A stretch of 64,000 nucleotides of DNA from Pseudomonadales bacterium (GTDB taxonomy: Bacteria; Pseudomonadota; Gammaproteobacteria; Pseudomonadales; Pseudohongiellaceae). How positions within the stretch are numbered: the first letter of the stretch is position 1; every line of letters starts with the position of its first letter. The notes under the pieces are model-generated. The model was not told the DNA's origin, ran no database searches, and was given only the letters and a program-made list of their open reading frames with translations. The position numbers were made by a program, and so were the translations under genes. Shown piece by piece: positions 44,235-54,319 of this stretch. The DNA is taken from positions 868,001-932,000 of the forward strand of contig JACKOH010000002.1 in assembly GCA_024234395.1 (NCBI GenBank), written 5' to 3'.

Positions 44235-47207
44235 CTAGAAGTCGTAAACCAGTCGTGCGTAGATGCTGCGGCCCATCGGATCCTGCAGGGCACCGGCGAC
44301 ACCGGCAAATTCCGGAGTCTTCTGAGCCTCGCGGTCGAACACATTGCGGGAGCCGACAGTGAAGGACAACTCACCGTCGAAGACGTTCAGTCCGCGGTAG
44401 GTGTAGTTGACATCCATCTGGGTCCAGGCGCGGATCTCCTTGATGGTGCTGCGGTCAGTGGTACCACCGAAGAAGCGCATGAACGTGTAGGTGGGGCCGT
44501 CGTAATTATTGACGGTATCCACGTAGCGGGTAATGGCCACGAAAGAGTGGTTGCCACTGGTCCAGCTGGTGGTCAGGTTGGCCTTCCACTCCGGCAGTTC
44601 CGGTGCGGCACCGGTCAAATCGTTGTAGTTGCCGGCACCGTCGACGATCGGCTGGGCCGGGTCGTCCTGGTACAGGAACTCGTCGATGAAGGTGGCCTGC
44701 AGCCCGATACGGAAATCACCGATGTTGTCGAGGCTGAAACGGTAGGTGCCCTGCATGTCGTAAGCGGTCACTTCCACGCTTTCGGCATTGGCGGATCCCA
44801 GCCCGTTGACCTGCAGTATGGTGTAGATATCGTCCGGATCACGAATGATGTCCTTGTCTGAACGCGGATCGGCTATCCAGGCTTCCAACTGCGCTTGACT
44901 TGGCTGGGTCGCCGCAGTTCGGCCGTCGCCGCTGAAACCGGTGGCCTGCTGGAAGTTGAAGTATTCAATTTCCATCTTCTGCTGGCCGCTCTGGGCAACG
45001 ATCCGGTTCTCGAAATCCGTGTTGTTCCAGGTCAGCGAGAAATCGAGGCTGCCGCCCAGTACATTGTCGAACGCCAGGTCGAAACCGAGCTGTTGGGACG
45101 TCGAAGTCTCGTTCTGCAGGTTCGGGTTACCGCCGGAACAGGCGGTGGTGAACGCCGAGAACGGACCAAAGCGGTCGGTCACCGTGGACAGGCCACAGCT
45201 GATCGGGTCGAACAGCTGGGTCAGGCTCGGTGCGATGAACGCGTCACCGGTGGTGGCCCGCAGGGTCAGCCAGTCGGTTGCCGCCCAGGTGACGCCGAAT
45301 TTCGGGTCGGTCGACTTCTGGCCGGAACTGAAGTCCTCGGTACGTACCGCGGCAGTGAGCTCCACTGACGGCAGGACCGGAATTGCCAGCTCGGCGAAGT
45401 AGGCGTCGACGTAACGGCTGCCGGAAGTGATCACTTCCTGAGCGGTACCGCCGATCCAGGTGTCACCGGCCAGTTCCACAGCGGAAGGCACGTTGCGGTA
45501 GTAGTCTTCACGACGCTGGTAGCCGACGGCTGCGCCGATCGGGCCGCCCGGCAATTCGAATCCGCCCAGTGGAATCTCGCCGTTCAAGACGATATCGATC
45601 ACGTCCAGCTGGTCGTATTCCTCTTCCTTGTCGCGGGCGGCGATGGCGTTCATCACCTGCAGGCTGTTCTGGTTGGCCTGGTCGGTCACGTAGAACGGGT
45701 TGTAACAGGCTTCGCGGTCATTGACCACGTCGCAGTTCAGGCCCTGCTTCATGGCTTCGATGTCGTAGTTCTGGTTGGACATGAAGCGATACTTTTCAGA
45801 GTTATGCGTGTAAGAGGCAAACCCTTCCCAACCTTCGATAAAGGGAACCTGGAAGTCAGCCTGGAACGTATAGCGCGTGGTCCAGTCGTTGCTCTGGGAC
45901 AGGTTGTCCATGTCCGGGCTGTGGCCGTCGGACGGACGGTGAGACTTGTTGATGGGCCGCAGGGTACGCATGCGCACGTCTTCGTGCAGCGGGATGCCAT
46001 TATTGTTGATGCCGGACACGATATAGTCGGGCAGACCGTCGCCATTCAGGTCCTGAGAGCCACGATCAGGAACGCCGTCGCCGTTCATGTCCACGCCGTA
46101 CAGCTGGTTGCCGAGAGAATCGGTGGCCCAGAACGGGTTACCGGGGATCTCACCACGAACCACGGGCAATTCACCAATACGGGAGTTACCCGGGTTGGAG
46201 GTGGAAGTGTAGCTCAATTCGGCCAGGCGGCTGCGGAAGGCCTGGGCAGACAGAGTCAAAGTATCGCTGACATCCCAGGTGGCATTGGCGAAGAACTGAG
46301 TGGTATCGGTCGGTTCGCGGTAGCTGCGGTTGTCGCCGAAGTCGAACCAGCAGTTGCCGCCCAGGTTCATACCGAACTTGTTGTTAATCTCGTTTACCGA
46401 GTAACTGGTCCGCTGGGAAGCCGGGACACAGGCAGGATCGGGGGTATTCGTAACATCCCCGGTGTACATACCGTTAGCATCACGATTCGGCTTGTAGGTA
46501 TTCCCCGGCGCGTTGGACGAGAATACCAGGCCGGTATTGGCCAACTCGTTACGCTCGTCCCAGCCCAGCCGGCTGTTGGAACGGAACTGACCGGCCAGGA
46601 CCACGTCCAGGTCGCCTATCTCGCCGCCCCACAGCATTTGAATGGAGTGCTCGTCGTAGTCGCCGCGGGAATCCTGCTCGGCATAGGTGTCGATCTTGAA
46701 GCCGTCATAGGACTTGTAGGGGACAAAGTTGACCACGCCGGCCACCGCTTCGTTACCGTAGAGAGCCGCGGAGCCATCGGCCACGATGTCCATGCGCTGA
46801 ATGGCGATGGTCGGGATCAGCGCGTTGACGTTCTGGTTGACCAGACGTTTGCCATCCATCAGGGTCAGTGTAGAGCTGGCACCCAGGCCACGCAGGTCGA
46901 TACTGGTGGAGCGGGAGTCGGTACCCTGAATGGTATTGGTAATAGAGGATGCAGCACCGTTGACAAAAGCCAGGTTCTGCACCACCTCACCGATGTTGAG
47001 GGTACCCTGGTCCTGCAGGTCTTCAGCGCTGAGCTGGGTTACCGCGGAAGCCTGGGTAAAGCCTTCACTGCGGCGAATGAACGAACCGGTTACGACCACT
47101 TCTTCCACTTCCGGTTCCTGGGCAAATGAGGGAGTTGCCAGGGGCAGAAGGGACAGGGAGATGGCCGCACAAAGCAGACTGCGTTTGTGTGGGTTTCTAG
47201 ATTGCAT
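44235..47207 (-). CDS. TonB-dependent outer-membrane receptor
   Basis: 990 residues with a signal peptide ending near residue 29 (ATPSFA-Q). The plug domain (about 35-165) begins with EVEEVVVTGSFIRRSEGF and holds the usual DLRGLGASSTLTLMDGKR and AVAGVVNFVPY segments; the C-terminal barrel ends in RSIYARLVYDF. It resembles the large receptors for carbohydrates, peptides or other non-iron compounds. The substrate is unknown. It is upstream of, and co-directional with, the second heme c/copper module, but a terminator and a 600-base gap separate them. A GGAGA ribosome binding site precedes the start. Confidence 0.9.
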   Translation of the reverse strand: MQSRNPHKRSLLCAAISLSLLPLATPSFAQEPEVEEVVVTGSFIRRSEGFTQASAVTQLSAEDLQDQGTLNIGEVVQNLAFVNGAASSITNTIQGTDSRSTSIDLRGLGASSTLTLMDGKRLVNQNVNALIPTIAIQRMDIVADGSAALYGNEAVAGVVNFVPYKSYDGFKIDTYAEQDSRGDYDEHSIQMLWGGEIGDLDVVLAGQFRSNSRLGWDERNELANTGLVFSSNAPGNTYKPNRDANGMYTGDVTNTPDPACVPASQRTSYSVNEINNKFGMNLGGNCWFDFGDNRSYREPTDTTQFFANATWDVSDTLTLSAQAFRSRLAELSYTSTSNPGNSRIGELPVVRGEIPGNPFWATDSLGNQLYGVDMNGDGVPDRGSQDLNGDGLPDYIVSGINNNGIPLHEDVRMRTLRPINKSHRPSDGHSPDMDNLSQSNDWTTRYTFQADFQVPFIEGWEGFASYTHNSEKYRFMSNQNYDIEAMKQGLNCDVVNDREACYNPFYVTDQANQNSLQVMNAIAARDKEEEYDQLDVIDIVLNGEIPLGGFELPGGPIGAAVGYQRREDYYRNVPSAVELAGDTWIGGTAQEVITSGSRYVDAYFAELAIPVLPSVELTAAVRTEDFSSGQKSTDPKFGVTWAATDWLTLRATTGDAFIAPSLTQLFDPISCGLSTVTDRFGPFSAFTTACSGGNPNLQNETSTSQQLGFDLAFDNVLGGSLDFSLTWNNTDFENRIVAQSGQQKMEIEYFNFQQATGFSGDGRTAATQPSQAQLEAWIADPRSDKDIIRDPDDIYTILQVNGLGSANAESVEVTAYDMQGTYRFSLDNIGDFRIGLQATFIDEFLYQDDPAQPIVDGAGNYNDLTGAAPELPEWKANLTTSWTSGNHSFVAITRYVDTVNNYDGPTYTFMRFFGGTTDRSTIKEIRAWTQMDVNYTYRGLNVFDGELSFTVGSRNVFDREAQKTPEFAGVAGALQDPMGRSIYARLVYDF

Positions 47208-47659
47208 ATTTCTCTCCAGTTTTTAGTTTCTCAATTACGCCTGTCCCCACTGAACCTGTTGATCCGGATAACCTACCGGTAAAGCCAGGCGGGGGCAGTC
47301 AGATAAACGAGTGACACGTGTCTTTATTTGTCAGATAGAGATCAAAACATTCTGGTTATCAGATGTTTCGCGCGCAGTTTAATCCAAATAATGTAGGAGT
47401 AAATAATTAATTGAAGGAGCGATCAATAATAGTTTTGGGCTGGAAGGAAATGCTTATGACACAGCGCAGTCAGGTTGAGAGGGTTGTTATATAACCTATT
47501 GTATTTAAATAATATTATTTGTATTTTTTCAGAAACTCAAGGCCGCCATGCGCTTATTTGTTTGTGTCAAAAAAAGTATCAGGCAAACCAATTTCATGGC
47601 AGGGGATGAACTTTCGTTCTGAAGAGTTGTCAGCGGGGTGCAGGTGGCCCGGAAAGCAC
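47208..47659. promoter_or_regulatory. AT-rich 452-base gap upstream of the TonB receptor gene
   Basis: No gene is seen. Palindromes in it are GACACGTGTC (47313-47322), GTTATATAAC (47486-47495) and AAATAATATTATTT (47507-47520). The first lies about 110 bases upstream of the receptor start and could be an operator. The region 47380-47530 is AT-rich enough to carry promoters for the receptor gene; no strong -35/-10 pair stands out. Confidence 0.35.
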
Positions 47660-48241
47660 TCAGTCCTCAACGCTGACGGTCCGGTAGCGGTGAATTCTGA
47701 GCGTTGAGCTCCAGTAGTCCTTCGGCAGGCCGGCTTTCAGTTTCAGCTGCTGCAGGAATCGCCGTGGATCCGGCAGATGCTCCCAGACGGCCGGCAGAAA
47801 AGTGGCACGCAGAACCCCTTCCTCCAGCACCAGGCCATCGATTCCGGGACGCAGACTCTGCAGCAGCTCGGCTTCCGAGTCGACGGACACGGTTTCCCGA
47901 GGCGTGAGAATTGAAATTTCGATCTGCAGGGCCGCCATTTCTCCGTTTTGCACTCTGACAAATCGCGGGTCACGAAAGGCGGCACTGTAGGCATTTTCCG
48001 ACACGTCGCAGACCAGGGGCTGAACCGGGTTGAGGTTGCCGATGCGGCCGCGCAACTGTCCCTCCTTGTGAAGGGTGACAAAACAGGCCCCGGGCTGCTG
48101 CAGTGCGGCGGGCTGGTCTTCCACCTCCACCCGCAGGGGTTCGCCCCGGGTCAGTCCATGTTCTATGGAGCGGCGCGCCATAGTCAGCAGCAGCCGGCCA
48201 TGACCGGCATCGAAATTACTGACAGAATGCATAACTGCCAT
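47660..48241 (-). CDS. AmmeMemoRadiSam system protein A (AMMECR1 family)
   Basis: 193 residues of the AMMECR1 family, found in all domains of life and of unknown biochemical function. The conserved motif usually written LRGCIG reads LRGRIGNLNP here. Other family segments are AYSAAFRDPRF, EISILTPRE and the late LKAGLPKDYW. It overlaps the end of the Memo-like gene by 26 bases, so the two are translated together. Confidence 0.9.
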   Translation of the reverse strand: MAVMHSVSNFDAGHGRLLLTMARRSIEHGLTRGEPLRVEVEDQPAALQQPGACFVTLHKEGQLRGRIGNLNPVQPLVCDVSENAYSAAFRDPRFVRVQNGEMAALQIEISILTPRETVSVDSEAELLQSLRPGIDGLVLEEGVLRATFLPAVWEHLPDPRRFLQQLKLKAGLPKDYWSSTLRIHRYRTVSVED

Positions 48242-49007
48242 ACCCTACCACCTGGTCCCTGGAGCCCGCGGTATCTCCTGAATTCCTCAGATCCAGGGTC
48301 CGTACCTGCAATCCCTTTTGTCCGGCAATTCGCAGTAACGCGTTCAAAGGGCGACAGCCACAGGCCTCATTGCCGCCAAGCGGGGGCCTGCGCTGTTCAA
48401 TGAGACGGCTGGTCTGCCCATCGACTTGCTTGGCCAGTTCATAAGGCAGATAGTGACTGAGGTCGGAACTGATCAGAATCAGTGTCTCCGCGTCACCCCA
48501 CAGTGCCTCCAGTACCGCCGTCACAAGTTCCGGGTCGGCATCACCGACGACCAGTGGAACCAGTCGGAAATCGGCCAGCACCGTCTGCAGGAACGGTAGC
48601 TGGACTTCCAGGCTGTGTTCCCGGTCGTGAGCATCATCCCGTTGCACCACACCCGGCAAAGTCAGGATGCGTTGCAAGGCTTCACCATCCAGCGGGATAT
48701 CTCCCAGCGGAGTGCGGAACTGTTCGGCGCTGGGAACCGCGACTCCGCGGAAGGCAACCCGATGACTGGGCCCCAGCAGCACAACGCGGTTAATCTGATG
48801 ACGACGGGCCGGGAGCAGTTTGTAAGCGGAGGCGGCCACCGGACCTGAGTACACGTAGCCGGCGTGCGGAACCACCAGCGCCTTGATCGTCAATGGATCG
48901 GTCACGCCGCACTCTGCCGCTTCCAGCATGGCGGTCAGGTCTCGGGTCAGACGTCCGGGATCGTCAGGGTAAAAAGCACCTGCGACGGCGGGTTGTCGAA
49001 TCTCCAT
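48216..49007 (-). CDS. AmmeMemoRadiSam system protein B (MEMO1 family)
   Basis: A 263-residue protein related to human MEMO1 and to class III extradiol dioxygenases. It begins RQPAVAGAFYPDDPGRL, and has VVPHAGYVYSGPVAASAY, LLGPSHRVAF and EHSLEVQLPFLQ, whose histidines match the putative metal site. The gene is head-to-head with the radical SAM gene at 49246, with a 238-base gap that should hold both promoters. Confidence 0.92.
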   Translation of the reverse strand: MEIRQPAVAGAFYPDDPGRLTRDLTAMLEAAECGVTDPLTIKALVVPHAGYVYSGPVAASAYKLLPARRHQINRVVLLGPSHRVAFRGVAVPSAEQFRTPLGDIPLDGEALQRILTLPGVVQRDDAHDREHSLEVQLPFLQTVLADFRLVPLVVGDADPELVTAVLEALWGDAETLILISSDLSHYLPYELAKQVDGQTSRLIEQRRPPLGGNEACGCRPLNALLRIAGQKGLQVRTLDLRNSGDTAGSRDQVVGYGSYAFCQ

Positions 49008-49245
49008 ACTGCGGCCTCAGGTCCGGCACTTGACGCGGAAAGATTGAATTTGCAGGGTAAGCCCACATATATATCCTCCTATATGGCTTCGCCAGCCGGC
49101 TAATTCAAGGGTCAGTGAATAACACTTTACATGTCCCTTCACCTGACCATTCGGTCATCAACCCGCGGTATCGACACAGATACAGCGGCCGGAGACCGGC
49201 TTTCTGACAGCACGCCGTTAACGGGAAGAGCCAACACTTCGCTCC

Positions 49246-50337
49246 ATGACAACATTACCTCTCACTCATCCAACCCACTACTGGCATCGTCTTGACGACG
49301 GGCGGGTGCAATGCGACCTGTGCCCGCGCTTCTGCCGGTTAAGGGAGGGGCAACGGGGGTTGTGCTATGTACGGGGAAGACAGAACAACGAGGTGGTGTT
49401 GTACAGCTATGGAAGGAGCAGCGGTTTCTGCATAGACCCGATCGAGAAAAAGCCCCTGAATCACTTTTACCCTGGCAGTTCGGTTCTGTCATTCGGCACG
49501 GCCGGCTGCAACCTGGCCTGTAAATTCTGCCAGAACTGGGACATGAGCAAATCCCGTCACATGGATACCCTGGCAGACCGGGCCAGCCCCGGGGACCTGG
49601 CGGCGACGGCGAAGCGCATGAACTGTCAGAGCGTTGCTTTTACCTATAACGATCCGGTTATCTTTCTGGAATATGCCGTGGACACTGCACAGGCCTGTCG
49701 TGAGCAGGGCATAAAGTCGGTTGCGGTGAGCGCCGGGTTTATTAACGAAGCTCCCCGTGAACGGTTTTTCAGCAACATTGATGCCGCCAATATTGACCTC
49801 AAGGCGTTCAGCGAGGAATTTTATTACGAACTGTGCGGCGGCCATCTGCACAATGTTCTGGAAACCCTGCAGTACATCAAACAGGAGACCGATGTCTGGC
49901 TGGAAATTACTACTTTGCTGATTCCCGGCAGGAACGACAGTGATTCGGAACTGGACGCCATGACCGGCTGGATCCGGGACCGGCTGGGCACCGATGTGCC
50001 GCTGCATTTCACCGCTTTTCATCCCGACTGGAAAATGCGTGACATCGGTCCCACGCCGCACAGCACATTGATCCGGGCCAGGCAGATTGCCATCGCCAAT
50101 GGCCTGCATTATGTGTACACGGGAAATGTCCATGATCGTGATGGCAGCAGCACCTGGTGCCCCGGTTGTAAGCATCTGGTTATCGAGCGGGACTGGTACG
50201 AATTGGGGGAATGGCACCTGGACGGCGCGGGCCGGTGTGAGAATTGCGGGACAGGTATAGCCGGACATTTTGCGGCCCGGCCCGGTGACTGGGGAGCGCG
50301 CCGGGTACCGGTCAGGATCTCGGCGGATCACTTATAA
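49246..50337 (+). CDS. amrS: AmmeMemoRadiSam system radical SAM enzyme
   Basis: A radical SAM protein related to pyruvate formate-lyase activating enzymes. The cluster motif is C88-x3-C92-x2-C95 in GCNLACKFCQNWD. An N-terminal cysteine set (CDLCPRFC...GLC, residues 23-40) and a C-terminal CPGC...CENCG set suggest further metal sites. Length is 363. The reaction is unknown; co-occurrence with AMMECR1 and MEMO proteins defines the system, and all three are present here. Confidence 0.92.
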   Translation: MTTLPLTHPTHYWHRLDDGRVQCDLCPRFCRLREGQRGLCYVRGRQNNEVVLYSYGRSSGFCIDPIEKKPLNHFYPGSSVLSFGTAGCNLACKFCQNWDMSKSRHMDTLADRASPGDLAATAKRMNCQSVAFTYNDPVIFLEYAVDTAQACREQGIKSVAVSAGFINEAPRERFFSNIDAANIDLKAFSEEFYYELCGGHLHNVLETLQYIKQETDVWLEITTLLIPGRNDSDSELDAMTGWIRDRLGTDVPLHFTAFHPDWKMRDIGPTPHSTLIRARQIAIANGLHYVYTGNVHDRDGSSTWCPGCKHLVIERDWYELGEWHLDGAGRCENCGTGIAGHFAARPGDWGARRVPVRISADHL

Positions 50338-50380
50338 TCTGTCGTGCCGGGCTTATTTAAGGAACGAATGGTCTAAAAAT

Positions 50381-50857
50381 TCAGCACGGGCGACAGCTTA
50401 GCAGCTCATCCTCGGCCAGCATTCGTATCAGGGCGATCGCATCGATGTCGGTATGAAAGTAGGCGGATTTCAGGTGCTCACCAACCATTTCCCCTTCCGG
50501 ACTGTCCTCAAGATCCCGACGATAAATAAACCTGACAAACAGGTATCCCTCCGCGGGTTCTTCGATGATGGTTTCGCTCTCCGCGTGAAGTGGCTGGTCG
50601 GAACCGCTGATAACTGTTTCGATGCGTTCCTGAAAGGTGAGTGTCACGCGTTCCCGGAACTCGGTTTCGCCGGCCTGAATATAACGCACAAACCCGTCGT
50701 GGTTTTCGTCGCCCAGCCGGCAGGACAGGGCGGCATTGAATTTGCCCGGATCCCGGGCCCGCAACAGCAATCCTTCCCACAACTCGGCGCGGGTCAGGGG
50801 TTTAATATTTGCATCGTCAGGATCATTGATCTGAACGATGTGTTCGAATTTCAGCAA
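50381..50857 (-). CDS. DUF1857 (SRPBCC superfamily) protein
   Basis: 158 residues beginning FEHIVQINDPDDANIKPLTRAELWEGLLLRARDP, a pattern of the DUF1857/AtaL-like branch of the START/SRPBCC fold, which holds hydrophobic ligands. No catalytic residues can be named. It is transcribed alone, divergent from the ABC set at 51117 across 259 bases in which I note only the palindrome TACTCGAGTA at 50932-50941. Confidence 0.72.
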   Translation of the reverse strand: MLKFEHIVQINDPDDANIKPLTRAELWEGLLLRARDPGKFNAALSCRLGDENHDGFVRYIQAGETEFRERVTLTFQERIETVISGSDQPLHAESETIIEEPAEGYLFVRFIYRRDLEDSPEGEMVGEHLKSAYFHTDIDAIALIRMLAEDELLSCRPC

Positions 50858-51116
50858 ATGAGCTCCGGTAGGTTCAGGGTCTCGGGAAAAAGGTACCAGC
50901 CTGTTCGGGCGCGTGTAGCCTCGAAGTTAGCTACTCGAGTATCATCAGTCAACATGCAAACCAGTTATAGCACTGCCAGTGACCGGGGGTTCGGTCAATC
51001 GATGCAGGAACAGAGATGAATTTACCAGGGTGGGACTGTGAGGCTGCTACTTTGAGGTCAATGCAATGAGGCCTGCACAAAACCTGTAGAGCCTGGCACT
51101 TGAGGGAAGCGGCGGC

Positions 51117-51839
51117 ATGTCCGACGACGCAGAAAATACGGCAATTCTTCAGGTTCGGGACCTTTGCAAGGACTACCCGATGGGGGAGATTACCGTGCAG
51201 GCGCTGAAGCATGTGGATCTGGATCTGTTCGAAGCGCAGATGACCGTGCTGCTGGGTGCCTCCGGCAGCGGCAAATCCACGTTGCTGAATATCATCGGCG
51301 GGCTGGATGTTGCCACCAGTGGAACAGTGCGCTATCGAAACCAGGATCTGAGCCAGTTCAGCGACCGCCAGCTGACCGAATACCGGCGCAGCCACGTTGG
51401 TTTCGTTTTCCAGTTTTACAACCTGATCTCCAGCCTGACCGCCCGGGAGAACGTGGCGCTAGTCACCGATATCTGCGCCGATCCGATGGCGCCGGCAGAG
51501 GCCCTCGAACTGGTCGGCCTGTCCGATAGACTGGACCATTTCCCTTCCCAGTTGTCCGGTGGCGAACAGCAGCGCGTGGCGATCGCCCGGGCCATTGCCA
51601 AGCGTCCACAGATCCTGCTCTGCGATGAACCGACCGGGGCCCTGGACGCAAAAACCGGACAGCTGGTGCTGGGTGTGCTGGACCACGTGAATCGTGAAAC
51701 CAGCACCACTACCGCCATTATCACCCACAATGCCGCCATCGGTAATCTGGGAGATGTAGTGATCAGGATGAGCAGCGGGGAAATCGTCGAGCGCGTGGTC
51801 AACGAAAAACGCATGGCCGTGGAAGCTATCGAGTGGTAG
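51117..51839 (+). CDS. MacB/LolD-type ABC transporter ATP-binding protein
   Basis: A 240-residue ATPase. Walker A is GASGSGKST, the Q-loop lies in FVFQFYNLI, the signature is QLSGGEQQRVAIARA and Walker B is ILLCDEPTGALD, as in the MacB/LolD/DevA class. It energises the FtsX-type permease that starts 6 bases later. With the HlyD-like adaptor at 54320 this forms a DevBCA-like envelope-spanning exporter that would need an outer-membrane channel encoded elsewhere. Confidence 0.93.
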   Translation: MSDDAENTAILQVRDLCKDYPMGEITVQALKHVDLDLFEAQMTVLLGASGSGKSTLLNIIGGLDVATSGTVRYRNQDLSQFSDRQLTEYRRSHVGFVFQFYNLISSLTARENVALVTDICADPMAPAEALELVGLSDRLDHFPSQLSGGEQQRVAIARAIAKRPQILLCDEPTGALDAKTGQLVLGVLDHVNRETSTTTAIITHNAAIGNLGDVVIRMSSGEIVERVVNEKRMAVEAIEW

Positions 51840-51845
51840 GTCCTG

Positions 51846-54209
51846 ATGCTGGCACTTAACCGGAAACTGCTGCGGGAACTGTGGCACCTCAAGGGCCAGG
51901 TTATCTCCATCGCCCTGGTGGTGGCATCCGGCATCATGTCGGTGGTCACCATGCGCGGGAGTTATGAGTCCCTGGTCACTGCGCAGCAGCAATATTATTC
52001 CAGTACCCGGTTTGCAGACGTCTGGGCGCCACTGGTGCGGGCTCCACTGTCCCTGCTGCCCAAGATTGAAGCCATTCCCGGGGTCGATGCGGCTGACAGC
52101 CGGGTGACATTCCTGGCCACCCTGGACCTGGACGACAGCGGTATTCCCGCCCAGGGCCGCTTCGTTTCCCTGCCGGAGGTCGGCCGCCCCAAGCTTAACG
52201 ACATCATCGTCAGACAGGGTCGCTATATCGTGCCCGGTGCCCCGGACGAGGTGATCGTCAGCGAGAATTTCGCCGCTGCCAGGGAATTCGTTCCCGGGGA
52301 TTCCATTCGCGTCATCATCAATGGCCGGGCCCGGGAGCTGGATATCGTCGGTATCGGCATTTCCGCCGAACATTCCTATGCGGTTCCGCCCGGCGCCCTG
52401 TATCCGGAGGACGATCGTTACGGCATTCTCTGGGCCAGCCGCGAGATCCTGGGTCCTGCCTATAATATGGATGGTGCCTTTAACGAGGTGTTCGTCACCC
52501 TCACTCCGGATGCCAACCAGGACGCGGTGATCGACCGGCTCGACAATCTGCTGGAGCCGTTCGGAGGGCTCGGTGCCTATCCCCGCCGTGACCAGGCATC
52601 GCACCAGATATTGCAGGCGGAACTGGATTCCAACCGGGTGACCGGTGCGGCCATTCCAATTATCTTTCTCGGTGTTGCGGTGTTCCTTCTCTACCTGGTG
52701 CTGGGACGGATGATATCGACACAGCGTGGTGAGATTGCCGTGCTCAAGGCATTCGGATACACCGACCGCGAAGTGGGAATGCATTTTCTGATGTTTGCCG
52801 TGGTTGCCGTGCTTATTGGTGGGACAATTGGCGCCATTGGTGGTGTGTACCTGGGAGATGCCTATATCGGCATGTACGATCAGTACTTCGATCTGCCCAA
52901 TCTCCGCTACCGACTGACCCCTTCATTGCTGGTGTTTGCCTTTTTCGCCTGTGTGTTAGGCGCCATCGGCGGCGCCATGGCCGCGGTACGGCGCGCCATT
53001 CTGCTGCCGCCGGCTGAAGCCATGCGGCCGGAAGCGCCGGCCCGCTTCAAACCCGGACTCTTTGAATCGCTGGGCCTGGGCCGGCTGCTTGGTCCCAATG
53101 GGCGGATGATTCTGCGTAATGTGGAGCGCAAACCGGTGCAGGGATTTTTCTCCTCACTGGGGGTCGCGATGTCGGTGGCGATTCTCACCATCGGCTTTTT
53201 CATGTTCGACAGCGTCAACTTCATGATGGACCTGCAGTTCCGCCTGATCCAGCGCGAGGATCTGACCCTGACCTTCCGGGAAATCCTGTCCGACAAGGTG
53301 GTTCACGACCTGGCGCACCTGGACGGTGTCAACCGGGTCGAGACTTATCGCTATCTGCCGGCCCGGCTGCGATTCGGTCATCGCGACGAGGAAATTGCCA
53401 TTCAGGGCATGGAGATCAACGGACGGCTGCGGCGTATCGTCAATGCGAATGGCAATGAAGTCCCGGTTCCCAGCACCGGCGTGATATTGAGTTCGCTGTT
53501 GGCCGGACGACTCGGGGTGACTACCGGGGACGAGGTTATCGTCGAGATACTGGAAGGAAAGCGCAAGACCACACGGGCCAGGGTCACCGGTGTCATCGAG
53601 GACTTTCTCGGTATCTCGGCTTACATGAGCCGTCAGTCGCTGTGGGACCTGAGTGAGGAACCCAATGTCATATCCGGCGCCTACCTGGCGGTGGATGACC
53701 AGCGCCTCAACGATCTGTTCCGGGAATTGAAACAGGTTCCTGCTGTGACCGGCGTGGCTTCACCGGCCAACATGCTGCAATCCTTTGAAGATCAGCTGGC
53801 CGAGGGGATACTGATTTCGGCCGGCTTTCTGCTCGGCTTTGCCGCGGTCATCGCGGTAGGGGTGATTTATAACGCGGCCCGTATTTCTCTGTCGGAACGG
53901 GGCCGGGAACTGGCCAGTCTGCGGGTTATGGGATTCCATCGTCGCGAAGTGGCGATTCTGCTGCTCGGTGAGCAGGCCATTATAACCCTGTTCGCGATTC
54001 CCCTTGGCTGGCTCATCGGCTACAGTCTCAGCTATGCCATCACCCAGGGAATCCAGACTGATATTTACCGGATTCCCTTTATTGCCGAACCCCGAACCTA
54101 TATATTGTCGGCTATTCTGATCTGTGTCGCCGCGGCAGCCAGTGGCCTGGCGGTGCGCCGCCGTCTCGACCGGATCGAGCTGGTGGAAGTCCTGAAAACC
54201 CGGGAGTAA
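51846..54209 (+). CDS. FtsX-like ABC transporter permease
   Basis: 787 residues with an N-terminal helix (about 15-35), a large periplasmic MacB-PCD-like domain, three helices near 275-390, then a second periplasmic domain and three helices near 655-780. The two FtsX domains make it a fused double-unit permease, as in the YbbP/LolE-like group. The helices contain FGYTDREVGM and MGFHRREVA, matching the coupling regions. The substrate is unknown. It is co-transcribed with the ATPase. Confidence 0.9.
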   Translation: MLALNRKLLRELWHLKGQVISIALVVASGIMSVVTMRGSYESLVTAQQQYYSSTRFADVWAPLVRAPLSLLPKIEAIPGVDAADSRVTFLATLDLDDSGIPAQGRFVSLPEVGRPKLNDIIVRQGRYIVPGAPDEVIVSENFAAAREFVPGDSIRVIINGRARELDIVGIGISAEHSYAVPPGALYPEDDRYGILWASREILGPAYNMDGAFNEVFVTLTPDANQDAVIDRLDNLLEPFGGLGAYPRRDQASHQILQAELDSNRVTGAAIPIIFLGVAVFLLYLVLGRMISTQRGEIAVLKAFGYTDREVGMHFLMFAVVAVLIGGTIGAIGGVYLGDAYIGMYDQYFDLPNLRYRLTPSLLVFAFFACVLGAIGGAMAAVRRAILLPPAEAMRPEAPARFKPGLFESLGLGRLLGPNGRMILRNVERKPVQGFFSSLGVAMSVAILTIGFFMFDSVNFMMDLQFRLIQREDLTLTFREILSDKVVHDLAHLDGVNRVETYRYLPARLRFGHRDEEIAIQGMEINGRLRRIVNANGNEVPVPSTGVILSSLLAGRLGVTTGDEVIVEILEGKRKTTRARVTGVIEDFLGISAYMSRQSLWDLSEEPNVISGAYLAVDDQRLNDLFRELKQVPAVTGVASPANMLQSFEDQLAEGILISAGFLLGFAAVIAVGVIYNAARISLSERGRELASLRVMGFHRREVAILLLGEQAIITLFAIPLGWLIGYSLSYAITQGIQTDIYRIPFIAEPRTYILSAILICVAAAASGLAVRRRLDRIELVEVLKTRE

Positions 54210-54319
54210 CTCCGAGGGAACCGCTGATTGATTATGAAATTGCTCTGGCCTTCAGACAAGTTCACTGACAAGGCGACCTGGCGCCGGCATGGTTCGGCCG
54301 GTCAAGGCAGGTTCCCCGG

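Noticed and set aside
45804..47129. 441-codon open frame opposite the TonB receptor gene
   Set aside because: Antisense shadow of a real gene with a signal peptide and ribosome binding site; its own translation shows no domain.
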